9,416 nucleotides of DNA from DAONDZ01 sp964517555. GTDB taxonomy: Bacteria; Patescibacteriota; Patescibacteriia; Patescibacteriales; UBA12465. This document shows positions 7,001 through 9,416 of the stretch, piece by piece. Made by a program: the position numbers and the translations under genes. The notes below the pieces were generated by a model. That model had not been told where the DNA came from and made no database searches. It was given only the letters and a program-made list of their open reading frames with translations. The stretch covers positions 1 to 9,416 of the forward strand of contig CAZFEF010000024.1 in assembly GCA_964517555.1 (NCBI GenBank). The letters run 5' to 3'. Each line of letters starts with the position of its first letter. The first letter of the stretch is position 1.

Positions 7001-7859
7001 GGGAGTTATTGGGCTAACCACTAAAGAAGAAGATTCAGTGGAATTTATGTTTACCACTTTTACTCATAGCGACTTGCTATTCTTCACTACTAAGGGCCGA
7101 GCCTTCCAACTGAAGGCCCATGAAGTGCCGCAAGCATCTCGAACTGCCAAGGGAACACCAATTGTCAACTTCTTGCAATTAATCAGCGGCGAGAAAGTTA
7201 CCTCCACCTTGCCTTTAGATAAGATGGTGAACGCTAAATATCTTTTCTTTGCTACTGAAAAAGGATTAGTGAAGAAAGTGGAACTGGAAGCCTTTAACAA
7301 CGTTCGCCGTAGTGGCTTGATTGCTATTAAAATTAAAGAGGATGATAAGTTGATTTGGGCCAAGCCAACTTCAGGAAATGACGAGATTGAATTAATTACC
7401 GCTTTGGGCCAGGCCATTCGTTTTAAGGAAAAAGATGTTCGCGATATGGGCCGTGGTGCCGCTGGTGTTAAAGGCATGCGTCTTAAAGGCAAAGATATTG
7501 TGGTTGGTATGGGAGTGATTAAAACTGATAAAGATAAAAAACGAAATTATCAGGTGATGATTATTATGTCTCAAGGTTTCGGTAAACGAACTGATTTGAA
7601 ATTATATAAACTTCAAGGCCGTGGCGGTAGTGGTATTAGGACTGCCAAGGTCACTGATAAAACCGGCAAAATAGTCAATGCTTTTGTAGTTAATGCTGAT
7701 ACCATGATTGACAAGGATCTGATTGTAATTTCAGAGAAAGGACAGGTAATTCGTTTGTCGTTTAAATCGGTTAATGAATTAGGTCGCGATACCCAGGGAG
7801 TAAGAATTATGCGGTTTAAGGAAAACGATGATAAAGTAGCTGGTATTACTTGGGCCTAA
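4002..7859 (+). CDS. gyrA: DNA gyrase subunit A precursor with an intein
   Basis: GyrA cuts and rejoins DNA in the A2B2 gyrase, which introduces negative supercoils using ATP. The precursor has 1285 residues. Removing the intein (157-590) leaves 851, close to a normal GyrA. Residues 1-35 are a Lys/Glu-rich extension beyond the usual start. The breakage-reunion domain includes SYLDYAMSVIVSRALPDVRD and the catalytic Y156 in AAAMRY. The quinolone region HPHGDSAVYD keeps Ser117 and Asp121 (E. coli S83 and D87), so no classic resistance change is seen. The GyrA box is QARGGKG at 995-1001, close to QRRGGRG, which favours GyrA over ParC. Six pinwheel-type repeats, such as RDGYIKRI, TKGRAFQL, EKGLVKKV and EKGQVIRL, make up the C-terminal domain from about 965. 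ATG 4002 is 2 nt after the previous stop. No Shine-Dalgarno site is seen. Confidence 0.97.
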   Translation: MPKKIVKPAKEPEKKKKKEEITKVEAQPVDSISRRETAFGLVQDQPIVEEMKRSYLDYAMSVIVSRALPDVRDGLKPVHRRILYAMWSIGLRSSAKFRKSATVVGEVLGKYHPHGDSAVYDSMVRMAQDFSMRYQLVKGQGNFGSMDGDRAAAMRYCVSGDTLVLSDQGLLPIADVAAGEDTKINLQILNYQGKAKKAIRFFNSGQHPIIEITTSQGYRLRGTSNHPVLVWRLNEFGCPDYTWKLLGDINTDDFVILNRQTSLFARNDLLLAEFFPALGRKKPVKLPTRMNPDLAFLLGALVAEGSYHNKQIIFNNSDLNYYRRVKNIILKQFPGVDLYERQIKGNCLELSLYHQQAVEFLGNIGLSFLKADGKRIPFSVLRSSPKTVSAFLRGLFEGDGSVEFLKDKRHGGASMELAYHSKSQKLIQELKVLLLNFGIATGAPYQDRRNGCYKLALLGVENIDIFRRKINFFSKRKREILAKVDGVNRGRLSQSDFIPFLSDYIRSRYRGTWIKKYNFDRYNKLASNRSELNRILNPLDLKMIDWLLKNHYLFNQVKEVKNLPKIETVYSLKVDSPCHSFIANGFINHNTEAKLASISEEMLFDIDKDTVDFIPNYDGSHQEPRVLPAKLPNLLLNGTMGIAVGMATDIPPHNLGELIDAINHLIDNPDAGVEDLMEFVKGPDFPTGGIIYDRKDILTAYATGKGGIVMRGRADIKENKHGDFQIVISEIPYQVNKATLVEKIAELVKDKKIDGIKNLRDESDKDGVHVVLDLKKDAYPKKILNSLYKHTSLQTSFHVNMLALVDGIQPKVLTLKMILEEYIKHREVVIRRRTQFELTKAKDRAHILEGLMIALKNIDAVIKTIKASKDKDVARVSLMKQFKLSEKQAVAILEMRLQNLANLERLKVEEEWKEKMKLIKELEAILKSVSRIRGIIRDELKALRDKFADERRTQVVAHGVKDFNIEDLIPNEETMVMMTRDGYIKRIDPDTFKVQARGGKGVIGLTTKEEDSVEFMFTTFTHSDLLFFTTKGRAFQLKAHEVPQASRTAKGTPIVNFLQLISGEKVTSTLPLDKMVNAKYLFFATEKGLVKKVELEAFNNVRRSGLIAIKIKEDDKLIWAKPTSGNDEIELITALGQAIRFKEKDVRDMGRGAAGVKGMRLKGKDIVVGMGVIKTDKDKKRNYQVMIIMSQGFGKRTDLKLYKLQGRGGSGIRTAKVTDKTGKIVNAFVVNADTMIDKDLIVISEKGQVIRLSFKSVNELGRDTQGVRIMRFKENDDKVAGITWA
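4470..5771 (+). mobile_element. Class 1 intein with LAGLIDADG endonuclease in gyrA
   Basis: This 434-residue protein-splicing element (precursor residues 157-590) sits in frame in gyrA. Block A starts with Cys157 (CVSGDTLVLSDQGLL). Block B has TSNH (223-226). Block F contains DSPCHSF and block G ends in HN (589-590). The next host residue is Thr591, a usable splicing nucleophile. The homing endonuclease part has two LAGLIDADG motifs, LLGALVAEG (297-305) and LRGLFEGDG (392-400), with acidic residues E304 and D399, plus a block D-like KRIPFSVL (374-381) and block H-like LLLNFGIATG (433-442). All residues for splicing, and apparently for DNA cutting, are present. The insertion point, between catalytic Tyr and Thr of RY-TEAKL, is the one used by mycobacterial GyrA inteins. 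The mini-intein of M. xenopi lacks the endonuclease part. Confidence 0.96.
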
Positions 7860-7881
7860 CCCTAACTATATTTGTCTATTG

Positions 7882-7911
7882 AAAAAGAGCTCCTGACGGG
7901 GCTCTTTTTTT
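7882..7911. terminator. Two-way terminator shared by gyrA and the small minus-strand gene
   Basis: AAAAAGAGCTCC pairs with GGGGCTCTTTTT (one T.G wobble) around the loop TGAC. On the + strand it ends in seven T's, 22 nt after the gyrA stop. On the - strand it ends in five T's and lies 15 nt after the TAA of the 7926-8094 frame. It fits two converging genes. Confidence 0.9.
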
Positions 7912-7925
7912 GAGACAAAACTCTT

Positions 7926-8094
7926 TTAGCGCACTTCTTTGGCCAATTGAGCCGATAGCTCAATTGTTTCGCTTTGGCGCTGTTTTTTAACTTTTTCTTC
8001 AGCGGCGTTGTTGGCTAATTGTTTTTTGGCTCAGGGAATAGTTTTTGATAGTCCGTTCGCGGCTAACGATTTGCGGACTCTTAACTACTGCCAT
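7926..8094 (-). pseudogene. Small gene with a one-base frameshift, unknown function
   Basis: The - strand ATG (8094-8092) opens a frame beginning MAVVKSPQIVSRERTIKNYS. Read straight through, it stops after 31 codons. Dropping one base at the six-A run (+ strand T's at 8022-8027) restores a 55-residue frame that continues QLANNAAEEKVKKQRQ and ends ELSAQLAKEVR-TAA at 7926. The result is a basic, helical, coiled-coil-like small protein that I do not recognise. The frame is supported by a good promoter just before the ATG and the shared terminator just after the stop. The restored length is exactly 56 codons. The break may be a sequencing or assembly error in the homopolymer, a true mutation, or a site of transcript slippage. 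The -1 heptamer A-AAA-AAC is not in the right phase, and +1 is needed. Confidence 0.55.
7944..7966. repeat. Inverted repeat inside the small minus-strand gene
   Basis: CAATTGAGC (7944-7952) and GCTCAATTG (7958-7966) are perfect 9-bp inverted repeats with a 5-nt loop. It could form a hairpin near the 3' end of the small gene's mRNA or serve as a protein site. It may be chance, since it also encodes ordinary-looking residues. Confidence 0.4.
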
Positions 8095-8105
8095 GAGATT
8101 TCGGT

Positions 8106-8134
8106 ATTATATCAAAAAACTAATTCACAATCAA
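8106..8134 (-). promoter_or_regulatory. Promoter of the small minus-strand gene
   Basis: On the - strand, TTGATT (8134-8129), a 17-bp spacer, and a perfect TATAAT (8111-8106) preceded by TGA (8114-8112). Transcription should begin near 8099-8100, only about 5 nt before ATG 8094, so the mRNA would be nearly leaderless. This is the main reason to treat the small frame as a real gene. Confidence 0.65.
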
Positions 8135-8242
8135 AGTGTTGATATTATAATCTCTTGGTAAACAAGTAGGTTTTTGTTGTTATGCAAATAAACATTACAG
8201 ATATTTTAGATTAATACAAATAAGTTAAAAACATTAACGCAT
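8135..8242. other. AT-rich gap with no recognised feature
   Basis: This stretch separates the two minus-strand genes. I see no reading frame, RNA gene or convincing terminator for the GloVer gene. The only structure is a weak 5-bp A/T-rich hairpin (GTTAA at 8224-8228 with TTAAC at 8234-8238). Transcripts of the large gene may read through towards the small one. Confidence 0.5.
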
Positions 8243-9416
8243 CTATTGTAGTCCAAATCCAAAGATAGTGCCAAAATCATTATCACCAGATTGCCAGGCC
8301 ATGCCATAGAGGGTGCTGCCGGAAATGATTAGACTGCCAAAGGGATTTACTCCGTTGCTATTGTTAAGGTTATATAATTTTTGGAAGTTAGTGCCGTCGG
8401 TGTTGATGCTAAAGATCATGCTACCATAATTCCCGGTCAGCGCCGGGCCATAGAGGATGCTGCCGGAGATGGTTAGACCGGCATAAGGATCTGCTCCGTT
8501 GCTACCATCAAAGTCATATAATTTTTGAAAATTAGTGCCGTCGGTGTTGATGCTAAAAATGGTGCCGGCAGTATAATCACCCCCTTCATTTGCTGTGCCA
8601 TAGAGAGTGTTGCCGGAGATAGTTAGGTTGCCATAGGGATTTGCTCCGTTGCTACCATCAAAGTCAAATAATTTTTGGAAGTTAGTGCCGTCGGTGTTGA
8701 TGCTAAAGACAGTACCGAAGTCATTATCACCCCCGATTTTTGTAGCACCATAGAGGGTGCTGCCGGAGAGGATCAAGCTGCCATAGGGATATGCTCCGTT
8801 GACACCATCAAAGTCATATAATTTTTGAAAATTAGTGCCGTCGGTGTTGATGCTAAAAATGGTGCCGTAAGCATGATCACCCCCGTTATATGCTGTGCCA
8901 TAGAGGGTGCTGCCGGAGAGGATCAAGCTGCCATAGGGATATGCTCCGGGATAACCACCATCAAAGTCATATAATTTTTGAAAATTAGTGCCGTCGGTGT
9001 TGATGCTAAAAATGGTGCCGGCACCATAATCACCCCCGTTTTTTGTCGCACCATAGAAAGTGTTGCCGGAGATGGTTAGACCGGTATAGGGATATGCTCC
9101 GTTGACACCATCAAAGTCATATAATTTTTGGAAGTTAGTGCCGTCGGTGTTGATGCTAAAAATGGTGCCAAAACCATTATCACCCCCATTTGCCGCCATG
9201 CCATAGAGAGTGTTGCCGGAGATAGTTAGGTTGCCATAGGGATTTGCTCCGTTGTTACCATCAAAGTCATACAATTTAGTAAAACCAGCCGGGAGATTAA
9301 AACCCCCTCCTCCGTCACACCCCGCCATCCCACTAGGGGTAGCACAAAGCTCACCCGCAGCAAGAGAACCCACTACTCCACCAGTACAGAAGGTCAGGGT
9401 ATATGATTCACCACTA
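8243..9416 (-). CDS. GloVer-repeat surface protein, 5' end beyond the window
   Basis: The frame is open to the right edge, so the visible 390 residues are the C-terminal part. The GTG at 9373 is not a credible start, since good coding sequence (GESYTLTFCTGGVVG) precedes it. Seven repeats of about 50 residues follow, of the type LYDFDG.NGA.PYG..., ISG.TLYG, GGD..GTIFSINTDGTN. This matches the Gloeo/Verruco (GloVer, TIGR03803) repeat as I remember it. Seven four-stranded units suggest a seven-bladed beta-propeller. There is no PEP-CTERM, sortase or other C-terminal anchor; the protein ends GTIFGFGLQ. The segment before the repeats (YTLTFCTGGVVGSLAAGE, then ATPSGMAG) resembles the end of pilin-like domains in CPR bacteria, an impression I cannot test here. 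It is probably exported and displayed, perhaps for binding. No enzyme residues are evident. Confidence 0.88.
   Translation of the reverse strand, partial: SGESYTLTFCTGGVVGSLAAGELCATPSGMAGCDGGGGFNLPAGFTKLYDFDGNNGANPYGNLTISGNTLYGMAANGGDNGFGTIFSINTDGTNFQKLYDFDGVNGAYPYTGLTISGNTFYGATKNGGDYGAGTIFSINTDGTNFQKLYDFDGGYPGAYPYGSLILSGSTLYGTAYNGGDHAYGTIFSINTDGTNFQKLYDFDGVNGAYPYGSLILSGSTLYGATKIGGDNDFGTVFSINTDGTNFQKLFDFDGSNGANPYGNLTISGNTLYGTANEGGDYTAGTIFSINTDGTNFQKLYDFDGSNGADPYAGLTISGSILYGPALTGNYGSMIFSINTDGTNFQKLYNLNNSNGVNPFGSLIISGSTLYGMAWQSGDNDFGTIFGFGLQ
8246..9283 (-). repeat. Seven tandem ~150-bp coding repeats
   Basis: In - strand order the units are 9283-9134, 9133-8984, 8983-8831, 8830-8681, 8680-8531, 8530-8387 and 8386-8246 (50, 50, 51, 50, 50, 48 and 47 codons). 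A 26-bp core is identical in six units, at + positions 8388, 8532, 8682, 8832, 8985 and 9135. Units 3 and 4 share a further identical stretch of more than 45 bp around 8750-8795 and 8902-8947. DNA-level identity this high points to recent duplication or exchange between units. Confidence 0.92.

Noticed and set aside
8022..8030. Programmed -1 frameshift at the six-A run of the small minus-strand gene
   Set aside because: The A-AAA-AAC heptamer is out of phase with the zero frame, and the shift needed is +1.
8246..9283. CRISPR array or non-coding satellite
   Set aside because: Repeats are about 150 bp, in frame without stops, and translate to a known protein repeat type.
9373..9415. GTG 9373 as the start of the GloVer gene
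   Set aside because: The frame stays open with plausible protein sequence to the window edge, so the true start lies outside.

Overview
The window looks like a chromosomal piece from an uncultivated Candidate Phyla Radiation (Patescibacteria/Parcubacteria-type) bacterium. This is an inference from four things: compact AT-leaning genes, mostly without Shine-Dalgarno sites; a long nucleoside diphosphate kinase with insertions; an intein-bearing gyrA; and small one-pass membrane proteins. TAA, TAG and TGA all act as stops next to terminators, so the standard bacterial code is in use rather than the TGA-to-glycine code of some CPR lineages.

Left part (1-2210): two single-gene units on the + strand, each with its own promoter and intrinsic terminator. 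The first (195-839) encodes a membrane-anchored, coiled-coil, Lys-rich protein. The second (1108-2157) encodes a secreted protein that reads as three diverged beta-rich modules, behind a long leader holding a 16-bp perfect hairpin. Neither product is recognised. Their codon choice differs from the genes to the right.

Centre (2245-7911): a tight operon with one strong promoter, gaps of 10, 1 and 2 nt, and a terminator. Its genes encode an UlaG/UPF0173-type metallo-beta-lactamase-fold hydrolase, nucleoside diphosphate kinase, a one-pass membrane protein and DNA gyrase subunit A. GyrA carries a full-size 434-residue intein with a LAGLIDADG endonuclease, inserted directly after the catalytic tyrosine, so active gyrase requires splicing. 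The operon groups NTP supply and DNA topology genes with two less understood partners.

Right part (7912-9416): on the - strand, a 55-codon gene broken by a one-base frameshift at a six-T run has a good promoter almost touching its ATG and shares a two-way terminator with gyrA. Bases 8135-8242 are AT-rich with nothing else seen. The rest is a 5'-truncated gene running off the right edge. It encodes seven ~50-residue GloVer (Gloeo/Verruco) repeats, probably a beta-propeller, behind a segment that resembles the end of a CPR pilin-like domain. All four promoters found share a 17-bp spacer and an extended -10 (TGn). Bases 1-49 may be the tail of an upstream transcript; I could not identify it.
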